A DNA stretch of 64,000 bases from Streptomyces camponoticapitis (GTDB lineage Bacteria > Actinomycetota > Actinomycetes > Streptomycetales > Streptomycetaceae). The position numbers and the translations under genes are program-made. Numbering within the stretch: the stretch's first letter is position 1; the number at the start of each line of letters is the position of its first letter. Positions 8,049 to 16,824 of this stretch are shown here, one piece after another. Below the pieces are notes generated by a model, which did no database searches, was not told the DNA's origin, and saw only the letters and a program-made list of their open reading frames with translations. The stretch covers positions 343,187-407,186 of the forward strand of contig NZ_BMMV01000004.1 of assembly GCF_014646115.1 (NCBI RefSeq), in the 5' to 3' direction.

Positions 8049-9101
8049 TTACGGCACCCGGGCCGTCCACTCGTCCGTACCGAACTTCGTCCCGGCCAGC
8101 TCCCGGGCCCGCGCCATCTCCTCGTCGGTGACCTTGCCCTCCGTCAGACCGTACCGCCCCCGGAAGGACGCGATCATCCGCTCGATGACGGCCTCGCGCG
8201 GCAGACCCGTCTGGCGGCGCAGCGGATCCACCCGCTTCTTCGCGCTGCGCGTGCCCTTGTCGGAGAGCTTCTCCCGGCCGATGCGCAGGACTTCGAGCAT
8301 CTTGTCGGCGTCGATGTCGTACGCCATCGTCACGTGGTGCAGGACGGCGCCGCCGCCCACCACCCGCTTCTGCGCGGCGCCCGCGATCTTGCCGGCCTCG
8401 GTGGCGATGTCGTTGAGCGGCTGGTACCAGGCCTTGATGCCCATGTCGCCGAGCGCGCCGAGCACCCAGTCGTCGAGATACGCGTAGCTGTCGGCGAAGG
8501 TCAGACCGTTCACGAGGGAGTCGGGGACGGACAGCGAGTACGTGATGGTGTTGCCGGGCTCGATGAACATGGCGCCGCCGCCCGAGATCCGCCGCATGAC
8601 CGTGACGCCGTGCCGCTCGGCGGCCTCCGGGTCCACCTCGTTGCGGAGCGACTGGAAGCTGCCGATCACCACGGCGGGGGAGGCCCACTCCCAGACCCTC
8701 AGCGTCGGCGGGCGGCGGCCGGCCGCGACCTCGGTCGTCAGGACCTCGTCCAGGGCCATGTGGAGCGCGGGCGACTGCGGCTCCATATGGACGAGCTGCC
8801 AGTCGTAGTCCGTCCAGTCCGTGGCGTGCGCCAGTGCGCGCCGTACCGCGATGGCGACACCCTCGCTCGTCAGCCCGTACATCTGGGTGCCGGGCGGAAG
8901 AGCCGTCTGGACGCGGGCGGCGAGACCCGCCGCGTCGAGGCCGGCCGGCGCGCCTTCGAGCGCCCCGTCGATGGCGTGGATCGCCTCGTCCGGCTCCAGG
9001 AAGAAGTCCCCGGCGACCCGGACATCCCGCAGCACGCCGTCCCGCGCGTCCAGATCCACGACGACGAGTTTGCCGCCCGGCACCTTGTACTCACCGTGCA
9101 C
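8049..9101 (-). CDS. Lipoate-protein ligase family protein with an N-terminal accessory domain
   Basis: A 350-residue BPL/LplA-superfamily protein. The catalytic module occupies about residues 95-350, with MALDEVL, VVIGSFQS, RRISGGGAMFIEPGN and the lysine-containing EAGKIAGAAQKR. Residues 1-90 (VPGGKLVVVDLD, DFFLEPDEAIHAIDGAL) resemble the small accessory domain that in E. coli LplA lies at the C-terminus, so the order looks permuted. It probably attaches lipoate or octanoate to E2/GcvH domains. The start is a GTG (9099-9101). It is convergent with the pyrimidine operon and appears monocistronic. Confidence 0.85.
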   Translation of the reverse strand: MHGEYKVPGGKLVVVDLDARDGVLRDVRVAGDFFLEPDEAIHAIDGALEGAPAGLDAAGLAARVQTALPPGTQMYGLTSEGVAIAVRRALAHATDWTDYDWQLVHMEPQSPALHMALDEVLTTEVAAGRRPPTLRVWEWASPAVVIGSFQSLRNEVDPEAAERHGVTVMRRISGGGAMFIEPGNTITYSLSVPDSLVNGLTFADSYAYLDDWVLGALGDMGIKAWYQPLNDIATEAGKIAGAAQKRVVGGGAVLHHVTMAYDIDADKMLEVLRIGREKLSDKGTRSAKKRVDPLRRQTGLPREAVIERMIASFRGRYGLTEGKVTDEEMARARELAGTKFGTDEWTARVP

Positions 9102-9167
9102 CGCTGTGCCTCCAGCTCCTGCCGCGTCACCTCACGCGTGAACGCGGGTCTGCTGCTGTGCAACGCA

Positions 9168-9195
9168 CGGGCCCGGGGGGATCATCCCGGGCCCG
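9168..9195 (-). terminator. Hairpin downstream of the PadR/membrane-protein operon
   Basis: CGGGCCCGGG (9168-9177) pairs perfectly with CCCGGGCCCG (9186-9195), loop 8 nt. On the minus strand it begins 14 nt after the stop of the membrane-protein gene. Confidence 0.65.
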
Positions 9196-9209
9196 GCCGA
9201 CCCGGGGAG

Positions 9210-9899
9210 TCAGCCGACGGGCAGGCGGGCGCAGTGGCGGCAGGCGCGGGCCGAGGAGGCCACCAGGCCGTGCAGGAGGGCGGTGACCACGCCGGCGACC
9301 GTGACCACCGGCCAGTTCGTGGTCAGTGGCGACACGACCGTGAGCGCGACCATCGCGACCACCATCGCCACGCAGGCCGTTGTACCGGCCCACGCGACGG
9401 CCAGCGGCAACCGCCGCGGGGTCCGCAGCCTCCGGGCGAGCACGCCGGTGGCGGCGAGCGCCGCCACCGCGAGCAGGGTGGCGACGGCCGCGACGGCCGC
9501 CAGCTGGACGGCGACCAGCTGCGGTGTCCGCTGAAGCTGCCAGTCCTGCCCCGAGGTCCAGATCAGATGCCAGCAGGCGATCAGGAACGGGACGGTGAGG
9601 GCGACGGACAGGGCGGTCCGCCGGGTCTGCGCGATGGTCAGCTCCCGCTGGCAGCTCGGTGCCAGCTCCTCGGGTGTGCCGAACTCCCGCACCGCCAGCC
9701 GGGCCGCCCGCTCGTAGGGCACGCCCTCGCGGGTGTGCGCCTCCACCGTGTCGGTGAGACCGTCCCGTATCTCCTGGATCATCCGGGACTTGGCCCGGCC
9801 GGGGCCGTGCAGCGCGTCGGACAGGGCGGCGACATGGGCCGCGACGGGGTCGGGCGCGCTCGGACCGTTCCCGCTGCTCGTGTCGGTCGTCCCGCTCAT
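9210..9899 (-). CDS. Membrane protein with N-terminal permease-prefix-like domain, PadR partner
   Basis: A 229-residue protein. The cytoplasmic N-terminal 95 residues (HVAALSDALHGPGRAKSRMIQEIRDGLTDTVEAHTREGVPYERAARLAVREFG) match the permease-prefix pattern often found beside PadR regulators. Four hydrophobic stretches follow: about residues 97-112, 128-152, 165-185 and 192-210. A C-terminal CRHC pair is present. The ATG overlaps the padR stop by 4 nt, so the two are translationally coupled. The function is unknown; such proteins are thought to work as PadR-linked envelope-stress or transport modules. Confidence 0.78.
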   Translation of the reverse strand: MSGTTDTSSGNGPSAPDPVAAHVAALSDALHGPGRAKSRMIQEIRDGLTDTVEAHTREGVPYERAARLAVREFGTPEELAPSCQRELTIAQTRRTALSVALTVPFLIACWHLIWTSGQDWQLQRTPQLVAVQLAAVAAVATLLAVAALAATGVLARRLRTPRRLPLAVAWAGTTACVAMVVAMVALTVVSPLTTNWPVVTVAGVVTALLHGLVASSARACRHCARLPVG

Positions 9900-10246
9900 G
9901 ACGCGGGCCGAGGCGCCGGGGCGGTGGCGGCCGGGTTCAGGACCGAGCCGATCGCCGCCGTGAACTCGCGCCATGCCGTCCGCTCGCTCTCCAGGCTGCC
10001 GCGTCCGGCGTCGGTCAGCCGGTAGCAGCGCCGGCGCCGCTCGCCGACGGACTCCCAGCTGCTGCCGAGCAGTCCCAGCCGTTCAAGTCTGTTCAGGGCC
10101 GGATAGATCGTGCCCGTACGGAGCTGGAGCGCGCCCTCGCTCCGCTGCTGGACCGCCGCGATGATCGCGTAGCCGTGCAGCGGGCCGGGTTCGAGCACGG
10201 CCAGCAACAGTCCGTCCAGGTGTCCACGCACCGCGTCTGCCTTCAT
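9896..10246 (-). CDS. PadR-family transcriptional regulator
   Basis: A 116-residue winged-helix repressor. The N-terminus has GHLDGLLLAVLEPGPLHGYAI, then the recognition region LRTGTIYPALNRLERLGLL and the wing ERRRRCYRLTDAG, all diagnostic of PadR. It is the first gene of a two-gene operon with the membrane protein. Its start codon lies inside a perfect 9-bp inverted repeat (10244-10266), indicating autoregulation. Confidence 0.92.
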   Translation of the reverse strand: MKADAVRGHLDGLLLAVLEPGPLHGYAIIAAVQQRSEGALQLRTGTIYPALNRLERLGLLGSSWESVGERRRRCYRLTDAGRGSLESERTAWREFTAAIGSVLNPAATAPAPRPAS

Positions 10247-10266
10247 GAGTAGACAGCCTACTCATG
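10244..10266. promoter_or_regulatory. Inverted repeat over the padR start, candidate PadR operator
   Basis: CATGAGTAG (10244-10252) and CTACTCATG (10258-10266) form a perfect 9-bp repeat with a 5-nt spacer. It covers the padR ATG and lies immediately before a possible rightward promoter (TTGACG at 10274-10279, CAACAT at 10297-10302, 17-nt spacer). It could therefore control both divergent genes. Confidence 0.6.
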
Positions 10267-10332
10267 GAACGCGTTGACGTGGTACCTATTGGCAGCCAAC
10301 ATATTCACGCTTCTGTCCGAAGGGGCCCCGCG

Positions 10333-10794
10333 GTGACCAAGCTGCTGCTGTCCATCCATGTCCTCGCCTCGATCCTGGTGGTCGGGCCGATCGCCGTGGC
10401 GGCGTCGTTGTTCCCCCGCTATGTGCGCCTGGCCGGGGAGGACGGCCGCTCCGCGGGCGCCGCGGCGCTGCTCCACCGGATCTGCGGCGGTTACGCGATC
10501 GTCGGGGTCGCCGTCCCGGTCTTCGGGCTCGCCACCGGCGCGCAGCTCGGTGTCCTCACCGACATCTGGCTGATCACCTCGATCGTGCTGACCTCGATCG
10601 CCGCCGCCATACTGGCGCTGGCCATCCTGCCCGGCCAGGAGAAGATGATCGAGACGTCGGGGGCCGGCGCCCCGGCCGGCGAAACGTCACGCGCCGCGGC
10701 CCGGCTGGCCGGTCTGACCGGGGTCTTCAACCTGCTCTGGGCGGTGGTCGTCGTCCTGATGATCGTGCGCCCGGGGTCGACGACGGGCGCCTGA
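10333..10794 (+). CDS. Small integral membrane protein (DUF2269-like)
   Basis: A 153-residue protein with four predicted membrane helices: about 3-25 (LLLSIHVLASILVVGPIAVAA), 50-70, 75-98 and 130-148. The pattern of a leading KLLLSIHVLASI helix with a histidine in the first membrane segment resembles the DUF2269 family. GTG at 10333 is preferred, since the upstream ATG at 10264 lies inside the PadR-site palindrome. It is divergent from padR and probably shares control. No enzymatic motif is visible. Confidence 0.72.
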   Translation: MTKLLLSIHVLASILVVGPIAVAASLFPRYVRLAGEDGRSAGAAALLHRICGGYAIVGVAVPVFGLATGAQLGVLTDIWLITSIVLTSIAAAILALAILPGQEKMIETSGAGAPAGETSRAAARLAGLTGVFNLLWAVVVVLMIVRPGSTTGA

Positions 10795-10820
10795 GGCGCG
10801 TAGCGAATCACGCGGCGGTT

Positions 10821-10946
10821 TCAGAAGAGACCCGTCCGACGGCGAACTCCCGCACAGGGACCGTGCGGGACCGCGCGAACCGCCGGTGCGGGACGGCCGT
10901 CGATGTGCACCTCGATCGTGCCGAGTAAACCGAAGTCCACCCTCAT
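10821..10946 (-). pseudogene. Remnant of an AfsR/SARP-type regulator N-terminus
   Basis: The minus-strand frame from ATG at 10946 reads MRVDFGLLGTIEVHIDGRPAP, the characteristic beginning of AfsR/SARP (BTAD) regulators. The similarity is then lost and the frame stops after 41 residues. The expected HTH and BTAD domains are absent. A +1 frame continues as RFARSRTVPVREFAVGR, which I cannot assign. I read it as a decayed gene. Upstream on the minus strand lie repeated TTGATCAG motifs. Confidence 0.5.
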
Positions 10947-10959
10947 CCCGACCGCCCGC

Positions 10960-11018
10960 TTGATCAGATTGATCAGAACCCTAGTTTGAATATCACGCGG
11001 TTGACGGTTGTTGATCAG
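10960..11018. repeat. Three TTGATCAG repeats upstream of the AfsR remnant
   Basis: TTGATCAG occurs at 10960-10967, 10969-10976 and 11011-11018; the first two are in direct tandem with a 9-nt period, and each contains the palindrome TGATCA. They lie between the AfsR-like remnant and the gamma-glutamyltransferase gene and may be binding sites, either for the lost regulator or for control of the rightward gene. The rest of the 10795-11177 gap shows no other gene. Confidence 0.45.
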
Positions 11019-11177
11019 TGTCGACCGGTGCCGGTGAGAGGGGGCGTGGGGCGATCGATAGCCTGCTGGGGGTGCGTACGGGGGAGACGGCTGGTCCGGA
11101 CGCCCGGAATCTCCCCGGGACCGGTCCCCGAGCACCGATCGGCCGGACCGATCGACAGACCCTAGGTGAGAGGTCGT

Positions 11178-12989
11178 ATGTTCACTACCCGTCCCACCCT
11201 CCAGGGCACCTTCGGCATGGTGTCCTCCACCCACTGGCTCGCCTCGCAGTCGGCGATGGCCGTGCTGGAGGACGGTGGAAACGCCTATGACGCCGCCGTC
11301 GCGGCCGGGTTCGTCCTGCATGTCGTGGAGCCGCACCTCAACGGTCCGGCCGGCGAGGTGCCGATCATCCTCGCCCCGGCCGGAGGCGAGGCCCAGGTGC
11401 TCTGCGGCCAGGGACCCGCGCCCGCCGGAGCCACGATCGAGCACTACCGCTCCCTCGGCCTCGAACTCGTCCCCGGCACCGGACCGCTCGCCGCCGCCGT
11501 GCCCGGCGCCTTCGACGCCTGGATGCTGCTGCTGCGCGACCACGGCACCAAATCCCTGGAGCAGGTGCTGCGTTACGCCATCGGCTACGCCGAGGACGGC
11601 CACGCCCCCGTTGAGCGGGTCGGCGAGACCGTGGAGAGCGTCCGCGAGCTGTTCGAGACCGAGTGGACCTCGTCCGCCGACGTCTACCTGCCCGGCGGAC
11701 GGTCCCCGGCGCCCGGAGAGCTGTTCCGCAACCCCGCGCTGGCCACCACCTGGCGCCGGCTGACCGCCGAGGCCGAGGCGGCCGGCGGTGACGACCGCGT
11801 CGCCCAGATCGAGGCCGCGCGCGACATCTGGCGCCGGGGATTCATCGCCGAGGCGCTGATACGCGCGTCCGGCCGGCCCACCCTCGACACCAGCGGCTCC
11901 CGCCACACCGGGACCCTGACCGCCGCCGACCTGGCCGGGTGGTCCGCGACGTACGAGGCGCCCGCCACATACGACTGGAACGGCTGGACCCTGTGCAAGG
12001 CCGCCGGCTGGAGCCAGGGCCCTGCCTTCCTCCAGCAACTCGCGCTGCTTCCGCCCGCGCCCGAGCTTCCCGCGTACGGCTCCGAGGAGTACGTCCACCT
12101 CCTTACGGAGGGCTGCAAGCTGGCCATGGCCGACCGGGAGGCCTGGTACGGCGACGCCGCCGACGTACCGCTCGCCACCCTCCTCTCGGAGCCGTACAAC
12201 ATCGCGCGCCGCGCGCTTCTCGGTGACAAGGCCTCCTACGAACTGCGTCCCGGCAGCCCCGGCGGACGTGTGCCCGTCCTCAGCGCCCACGCGACCGCCG
12301 TCGCCGCCGGTGAGGCGGGCTTCGACGCGCTCGGCGTCCCCGCGGCGGGCGCGGGCGAGCCGACCGTCGCCCGGAACGGCTCGACCCGCGGCGACACCTG
12401 CCACCTCGACGTCGTGGACCGCTGGGGCAACATGATCGCCGCGACACCGAGCGGCGGCTGGCTCCAGTCCAACCCGGTCGTGCCCGAACTCGGCTTCCCG
12501 CTCGGCACCCGCCTCCAGATGACCTGGCTGGAGCCCGGACTGCCCAACTCGCTCACCCCGGGCCGCAGGCCCCGGACCACGCTCACACCGTCCCTCGCCC
12601 TGCGGGACGGCACGCCCGTCATGGCCTTCGGCACCCCCGGCGGTGACCAGCAGGACCAGTGGCAGCTCCACTTCTTCCTGGCCGTCGCGCTGCGCCCGGC
12701 GGTACGGGGCGGGCTCGACCTCCAGGGCGCGATCGACGCGCCCAACTGGCACAACGACAGCTTCCCCAGCTCCTTCTATCCGCGCGGGATGCGGCCGGGC
12801 AGCCTCACCGTGGAGCCGTCGATGGACGCGGCCGTAGTGGAAGGACTGCGCCGCAGGGGCCACGACGTCGCCGTCGGCGAACCCTGGTCGGAAGGGCGGC
12901 TCTGCGCGGTCGCGCGGGACCCGCGGACGGGCGTCCTGTCGGCCGCGGCCAATCCGCGAGGCATGCAGGGATACGCGGTGGGCCGCTAG
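11178..12989 (+). CDS. Gamma-glutamyltransferase family Ntn hydrolase
   Basis: A 603-residue homologue of gamma-glutamyltranspeptidase/acylase. The large-subunit part has GGNAYDAAVAAGFVLHVVEPHLNGPAGE. The nucleophile is expected to be the Thr in RGDTCHLDVVDRWGNMIAATPSGGW (near residue 405), and the small subunit has TPGGDQQDQW. No signal peptide is visible, unlike periplasmic GGTs, and the canonical TTHLSV is changed to DTCHLDV. It may process a different gamma-glutamyl or acyl compound. ATG at 11178 is preceded by GAGAGG; a GTG at 11166 is possible. Confidence 0.88.
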   Translation: MFTTRPTLQGTFGMVSSTHWLASQSAMAVLEDGGNAYDAAVAAGFVLHVVEPHLNGPAGEVPIILAPAGGEAQVLCGQGPAPAGATIEHYRSLGLELVPGTGPLAAAVPGAFDAWMLLLRDHGTKSLEQVLRYAIGYAEDGHAPVERVGETVESVRELFETEWTSSADVYLPGGRSPAPGELFRNPALATTWRRLTAEAEAAGGDDRVAQIEAARDIWRRGFIAEALIRASGRPTLDTSGSRHTGTLTAADLAGWSATYEAPATYDWNGWTLCKAAGWSQGPAFLQQLALLPPAPELPAYGSEEYVHLLTEGCKLAMADREAWYGDAADVPLATLLSEPYNIARRALLGDKASYELRPGSPGGRVPVLSAHATAVAAGEAGFDALGVPAAGAGEPTVARNGSTRGDTCHLDVVDRWGNMIAATPSGGWLQSNPVVPELGFPLGTRLQMTWLEPGLPNSLTPGRRPRTTLTPSLALRDGTPVMAFGTPGGDQQDQWQLHFFLAVALRPAVRGGLDLQGAIDAPNWHNDSFPSSFYPRGMRPGSLTVEPSMDAAVVEGLRRRGHDVAVGEPWSEGRLCAVARDPRTGVLSAAANPRGMQGYAVGR

Positions 12990-13050
12990 GTCGTCTTCGA
13001 AGGAGCGCCGTCCGCCCGCGGGCCAGGCGGGACTTTGAAGGCACGACCTA
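12987..13050. repeat. Long imperfect hairpin overlapping the GGT stop codon (terminator or MITE-like)
   Basis: TAGGTCGT (12987-12994) pairs with ACGACCTA (13043-13050). The arms continue inward with CTTCGAAG against CTTTGAAG and GTCCGCC against GGCGGGAC. The left arm includes the TAG stop of the upstream gene. A GGGTCTGTC motif follows directly. The size and the terminal repeats fit either a terminator or a small miniature transposable element. Confidence 0.45.
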
Positions 13051-13183
13051 GGGTCTGTCTTCGACGACACGGCCTGGGGGCGCCTTTGCGGTCAGGCGGG
13101 TCGGCGTGTGGACGCCGGCCCGCCACCGAGTCGTCATCTCCGCTCCCACCTGCCGTGTCGTACCCCTGTGGTTCTCTTGAGGA

Positions 13184-14062
13184 ATGATCGATGACTTCCT
13201 GAACGGTGACCTTTCCGCGGTCGAGGCGGCGATGCGTGACGCGGCCGCCGCCGAGATCATGCCGCGCTTCCGGCAGCTCGCCGCACACGAGATCGTCGAG
13301 AAGTCCGGCCCCCACGACCTGGTGACCAGCGCCGACCGGGGTGCCGAGGAGCATCTGACGGCGGCCCTGACGGCGCTGCTGCCCGGCTCGGTGGTGGTGG
13401 GCGAGGAGGCGGTCCACGCCGACCCCGCCGTGTACGGGGCGCTGCGCGGGGAGGCGCCCGTGTGGATCGTCGACCCCGTCGACGGGACCCGTCAGTTCGT
13501 CCGGGGCGAGCCTGGTTTCTGCACGCTCGTCGCGCTCGCCCAGGGCGGCGAGGTGCTGGCCTCCTGGACGTACGCGCCCGCGAGGGACGAGATGGCCACG
13601 GCCGTACGAGGGCGGGGCGCCTGGCTGGACGGCACCCGGCTGCGGTGCGGTGCGCCCGAGCCCGGCGCGGTTCTGGACGTCGCGATCTCCCACCCGGACT
13701 ACACCTCGCCCGAGGAGAAGCGCGCGCTTCTGGGGGTCCGCGACGCCGACGACATCGCCGCCCGCCCTTGCGGCTCGGCGGGGCTGGAGTATCTGGCCGT
13801 CGCGCTCGGCCGGCTCGACGCCGTCGCCTTCAGCTGGGAGCTCGCCTGGGACCACGCGGCGGGCCTGCTGCTGGTGGCGGAGGCCGGGGGCGCGCAGATG
13901 ACGCTCACGGGTGAGCCGTTCCGTGTCACGGGCGGCAACGCGCTGCCCTTCACGGCCGCGCGGGACGAGGCGACCGCGCGGCGCATACGGGAGCGCCTGC
14001 TGGCGGGCGCGTGGACGGAGGAGGAGGCGGGCGCGGGAGCGGGACCGGCCTCGGGAGCCTGA
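13184..14062 (+). CDS. Inositol-monophosphatase family phosphatase (histidinol-phosphatase-like)
   Basis: A Mg-dependent phosphatase of 292 residues. The metal site is complete: VVVGEEAVH (Glu), WIVDPVDGTRQFVRG (Asp, Asp, Thr) and AWDHAAGLLLVAEAGG (Asp and the C-terminal signature). Members hydrolyse inositol phosphate, histidinol phosphate, PAP or fructose bisphosphate. The loop after DPVDGT (RQFVRG) resembles actinobacterial histidinol-phosphatase or IMPase paralogues, but the substrate is not determinable by eye. The ATG has a GAGGA Shine-Dalgarno. The C-terminal tail EEEAGAGAGPASGA is low complexity. Confidence 0.88.
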   Translation: MIDDFLNGDLSAVEAAMRDAAAAEIMPRFRQLAAHEIVEKSGPHDLVTSADRGAEEHLTAALTALLPGSVVVGEEAVHADPAVYGALRGEAPVWIVDPVDGTRQFVRGEPGFCTLVALAQGGEVLASWTYAPARDEMATAVRGRGAWLDGTRLRCGAPEPGAVLDVAISHPDYTSPEEKRALLGVRDADDIAARPCGSAGLEYLAVALGRLDAVAFSWELAWDHAAGLLLVAEAGGAQMTLTGEPFRVTGGNALPFTAARDEATARRIRERLLAGAWTEEEAGAGAGPASGA

Positions 14063-14118
14063 GGGCGACCGGGCGACCTGCCCCGCGGCCGTATCCGTCG
14101 CCCCGCCGACAGAGTGTC

Positions 14119-14145
14119 AGAGGCCAGGAATATCCTGGTTCCTCT
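14119..14145. promoter_or_regulatory. Inverted repeat upstream of the FAD oxidoreductase gene
   Basis: AGAGG-CCAGGA (14119-14129) faces TCCTGG (14133-14138) and CCTCT (14141-14145), with a 3-nt centre and a 2-nt bulge. It lies about 30 nt before the GTG at 14174, suitable for an operator or a leader hairpin. Confidence 0.4.
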
Positions 14146-14173
14146 GGCCATCGGCTGACGAAGGAGTCCGAAG

Positions 14174-15592
14174 GTGCCGTCGATGCTCGATGCCGTCGTC
14201 GTGGGTGCGGGACCCAACGGCCTGACCGCCGCTATCGAGCTGGCACGACGTGGATTCTCCGTCGCCGTGTTCGAGGCCCGCGACACCGTGGGCGGGGGAG
14301 CGAGGACCGAGGAGCTCACCCTCCCCGGTTTCCGCCACGACCCCTGTTCCGCCGTACACCCGCTGGGCGTGGGTTCGCCCGCCTTCAACGACATGCCCCT
14401 CGGCCGGTTCGGTCTGGAGTGGCTGCACCCCGAGCTGCCGATGGCCCACCCCTGGGACGACGGCACGGCCGCCGTGCTGTCCCGCTCCGTCGCCGAGACC
14501 GCGGCCTCCTTCGGCCCGCGGGACGCGGGGGCGTACCGTCGGCTGCTCGCCCCGTTCCTCGGCAAGTGGGACTCGTTCGCACGGGACTTCATGGCGCTGC
14601 CCCCCAGGGGCCTGCCGCACGACACCCTCACGCTCGCCCGCTTCGGGCTCGCCGGGCTCCCCAGCTCGAATCTGCTGATGAGGCGGTTCCGGGACGAGAA
14701 GGCCAAGGGGCTGTTCGCCGGTCTCGTCGCCCATGTCATCGCCCCGTTGAGCGGGATCGCGACCGGCGGCGTGGGCCTGATGTTCGCGCTCGCCGCGCAC
14801 GAGAACGGATGGCCGCTGCCGCGTGGCGGCTCCCAGTCCATCTCGGACGCGCTCGCCGCGTATCTGCGCGACCTCGGCGGCACGATCCACACCGGCTTCG
14901 AGGTCAAGAGGCTCGACGATCTGCCGCCGGCCAGGGCGTACGTCTTCGACACCTCCCCGACCGCGCTCGCCCGTATCGCGGGGCTCGGCCGGGTGTACGA
15001 CTCCTACCGGTACGGCCCCGGTGTCTTCAAGATCGATTACGCGCTGGACGGCCCCGTGCCCTGGACGGCGGAGGCCGCGCGCCGGGCCGGCACCGTCCAA
15101 GTGGGGCCCACGAAGGGCGAGATCAGCACCGCGCTGGACCTGGCGTACGGCGGCAGCGCCCCCGCCACGCCGTTCCTGATCACCGCGCAGCCCAGCCTCG
15201 TCGACCCGTCCCGTGCCCCCGAGGGCAAGCATGTCTTCTGGGCGTACGGCCATGTCCCGCACGCCTGGGAGGGCGATCTGACCGAGGCGATCGAGCGGCA
15301 GATCGAGCGCTTCGCGCCCGGCTTCCGGGACCGCGTCCTGGCCCGCGCGACCGCGGGCCCGCCGGAGCTCGCGGTCCGCAACGCCAATTACGTGGGCGGG
15401 GACATCGCCAGCGGCTCCGTCGCCGGGCTGCGGCTGCTGCTGCGGCCCAAGCTCTCGCTGTCGCCGTACAGCACCCCGCACCCCGCGGTCTTCATCTGCT
15501 CGTCGTCGACCCCGCCGGGCCCGGGCGTGCACGGCATGTCGGGGCAGAACGCGGCGAAGGCGGTCTGGCGCAAGCTCCGCGCGACAGCCTGA
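14174..15592 (+). CDS. Phytoene-desaturase-like FAD-dependent oxidoreductase
   Basis: A 472-residue flavoprotein of the CrtI/amine-oxidase-like family. The dinucleotide fold is at residues about 6-35 ([29 protein letters not shown]), followed by [22 protein letters not shown], the typical second FAD motif. The C-terminal [20 protein letters not shown] closes the FAD site. There are no carotenoid genes nearby, and many actinobacteria carry this orphan type, so carotenoid desaturation is not implied. The GTG start has GAAGGAG upstream. Confidence 0.85.
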   Translation: MPSMLDAVVVGAGPNGLTAAIELARRGFSVAVFEARDTVGGGARTEELTLPGFRHDPCSAVHPLGVGSPAFNDMPLGRFGLEWLHPELPMAHPWDDGTAAVLSRSVAETAASFGPRDAGAYRRLLAPFLGKWDSFARDFMALPPRGLPHDTLTLARFGLAGLPSSNLLMRRFRDEKAKGLFAGLVAHVIAPLSGIATGGVGLMFALAAHENGWPLPRGGSQSISDALAAYLRDLGGTIHTGFEVKRLDDLPPARAYVFDTSPTALARIAGLGRVYDSYRYGPGVFKIDYALDGPVPWTAEAARRAGTVQVGPTKGEISTALDLAYGGSAPATPFLITAQPSLVDPSRAPEGKHVFWAYGHVPHAWEGDLTEAIERQIERFAPGFRDRVLARATAGPPELAVRNANYVGGDIASGSVAGLRLLLRPKLSLSPYSTPHPAVFICSSSTPPGPGVHGMSGQNAAKAVWRKLRATA

Positions 15593-15921
15593 CCGCGCGC
15601 GTCCCGGACGACCCGCCGCCGGCCGGGTCGGTCCTCCCCATCAGCCCGTGGCGTGCCCCCATCACCCCGGGACGTTCCTCGGAGGCGGGACCCACCGATA
15701 TTCCTGAGACGCTGTTGGCGTCCGGTGTTTACGGTCGGCACGCCCCGTACGGAGAGGGCGAGAGCCCCCCACCCATCGAGGTCGAGGCGGGCGTCGACGC
15801 CGCGCCGCGCAGCGAGCGCGCCACGCGTAGGTGATCCCGAAGTACGGCCCGGCCCCACCGACCGTCGCCGGCTGTTCGCGACGTGCGACGCCACCACGGC
15901 CGAAGAAGGGGATGGACCTCC
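15593..15921. other. Intergenic, no feature recognised
   Basis: No convincing gene is seen in these 329 nt. The open frame from 15653 has shadow-like Arg/Pro-rich composition. The following hydrolase gene has only a modest GAAGGGGATGG Shine-Dalgarno. Confidence 0.4.
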
Positions 15922-16689
15922 ATGACCACCATCACCGCCACCGACGGCACCGAGATCTTCTACAAGGACTGGGGCACGGGCCGCCCCGTCGTCTTCAGCC
16001 ACGGCTGGCCGCTGAACGCAGACGCCTGGGACGGCCAGCTCCGTCTCGTCGCGGAGAACGGCTTCCGCGGCATCGCGCACGACCGGAGGGGACACGGCCG
16101 CTCCGGCCAGCCGTGGCAGGGCAACGACATGGACACCTACGCCGACGACCTCGCCCAGCTCCTGGAGACGCTGGACGTCCGCGACGCCGTCTTCGTCGGG
16201 CACTCCACGGGCGGCGGCGAGGTCGCCCGCTACATCGGCCGGCACGGGACGTCCCGGGTCTCCAAGGCGCTGCTGCTCAGCGCGATACCCCCGCTGATGC
16301 TGCGGACCGACGACAACCCCGACGGCACGCCCCTCGATGTCTTCGACGGTCTCCGCGCGGGCCTGGCCGCCAACCGCTCGCAGTTCTACGAGGACCTCAC
16401 GGACCAGTTCTACGGCTTCAACCGCCCCGGCGCCGCCATCTCGCAGGGTACCCGCGACGCGTTCTGGCTCTGGAGCACGCAGGTCGGCATGAAGGCGGCG
16501 TACGACTGTGTGAAGGTCTTCTCCGAGACGGACTTCACGGAGGACCTCGTGCCCATCGTGGCGGCCAGCCCCAAGTCGGCCGAGCTGATCAAGGACGCCA
16601 CGCTGAAGGTCTATCCGGGCCAGCCGCACGGTCTGTACGGCGACCACGAGCAGGAGTTCAACTCCGACCTCATGGCTTTCATCAGCTGA
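15922..16689 (+). CDS. Alpha/beta hydrolase (non-heme chloroperoxidase/esterase type) lacking the catalytic Asp segment
   Basis: A 255-residue alpha/beta hydrolase with oxyanion motif [12 protein letters not shown] and the nucleophile elbow [10 protein letters not shown]. The C-terminal His is in [10 protein letters not shown]. In this family a segment of the type DVPTLxxHGDDDQ, holding the acid residue, sits between TDFTEDL and VPI. Here the sequence reads [31 protein letters not shown], so about 17 residues including the Asp are missing with the frame kept. The protein is shorter than the usual 272-277 residues. It is probably catalytically impaired or inactive. Confidence 0.85.
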   Translation: MTTITATDGTEIFYKDWGTGRPVVFSHGWPLNADAWDGQLRLVAENGFRGIAHDRRGHGRSGQPWQGNDMDTYADDLAQLLETLDVRDAVFVGHSTGGGEVARYIGRHGTSRVSKALLLSAIPPLMLRTDDNPDGTPLDVFDGLRAGLAANRSQFYEDLTDQFYGFNRPGAAISQGTRDAFWLWSTQVGMKAAYDCVKVFSETDFTEDLVPIVAASPKSAELIKDATLKVYPGQPHGLYGDHEQEFNSDLMAFIS

Positions 16690-16824
16690 GGCGGGCGGGC
16701 GTTCGCCGGTCGGCCTCCTGGGCGCGCGGACGAACGCGGACGAACGCGGAAGAGCGCGGGCAGCACGAGGTCGATGTCGGATTCTCGCCAGCGTCCGGCG
16801 CCCCGGGTGCCGGATGCTTGACGC

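Noticed and set aside
11018..11290. Plus-strand ORF overlapping the GGT start
   Set aside because: Overlaps the well-supported GGT reading frame and has no family resemblance.
14174..15592. Carotenoid pathway based on the phytoene-desaturase-like gene
   Set aside because: No synthase, cyclase or other carotenoid genes nearby.
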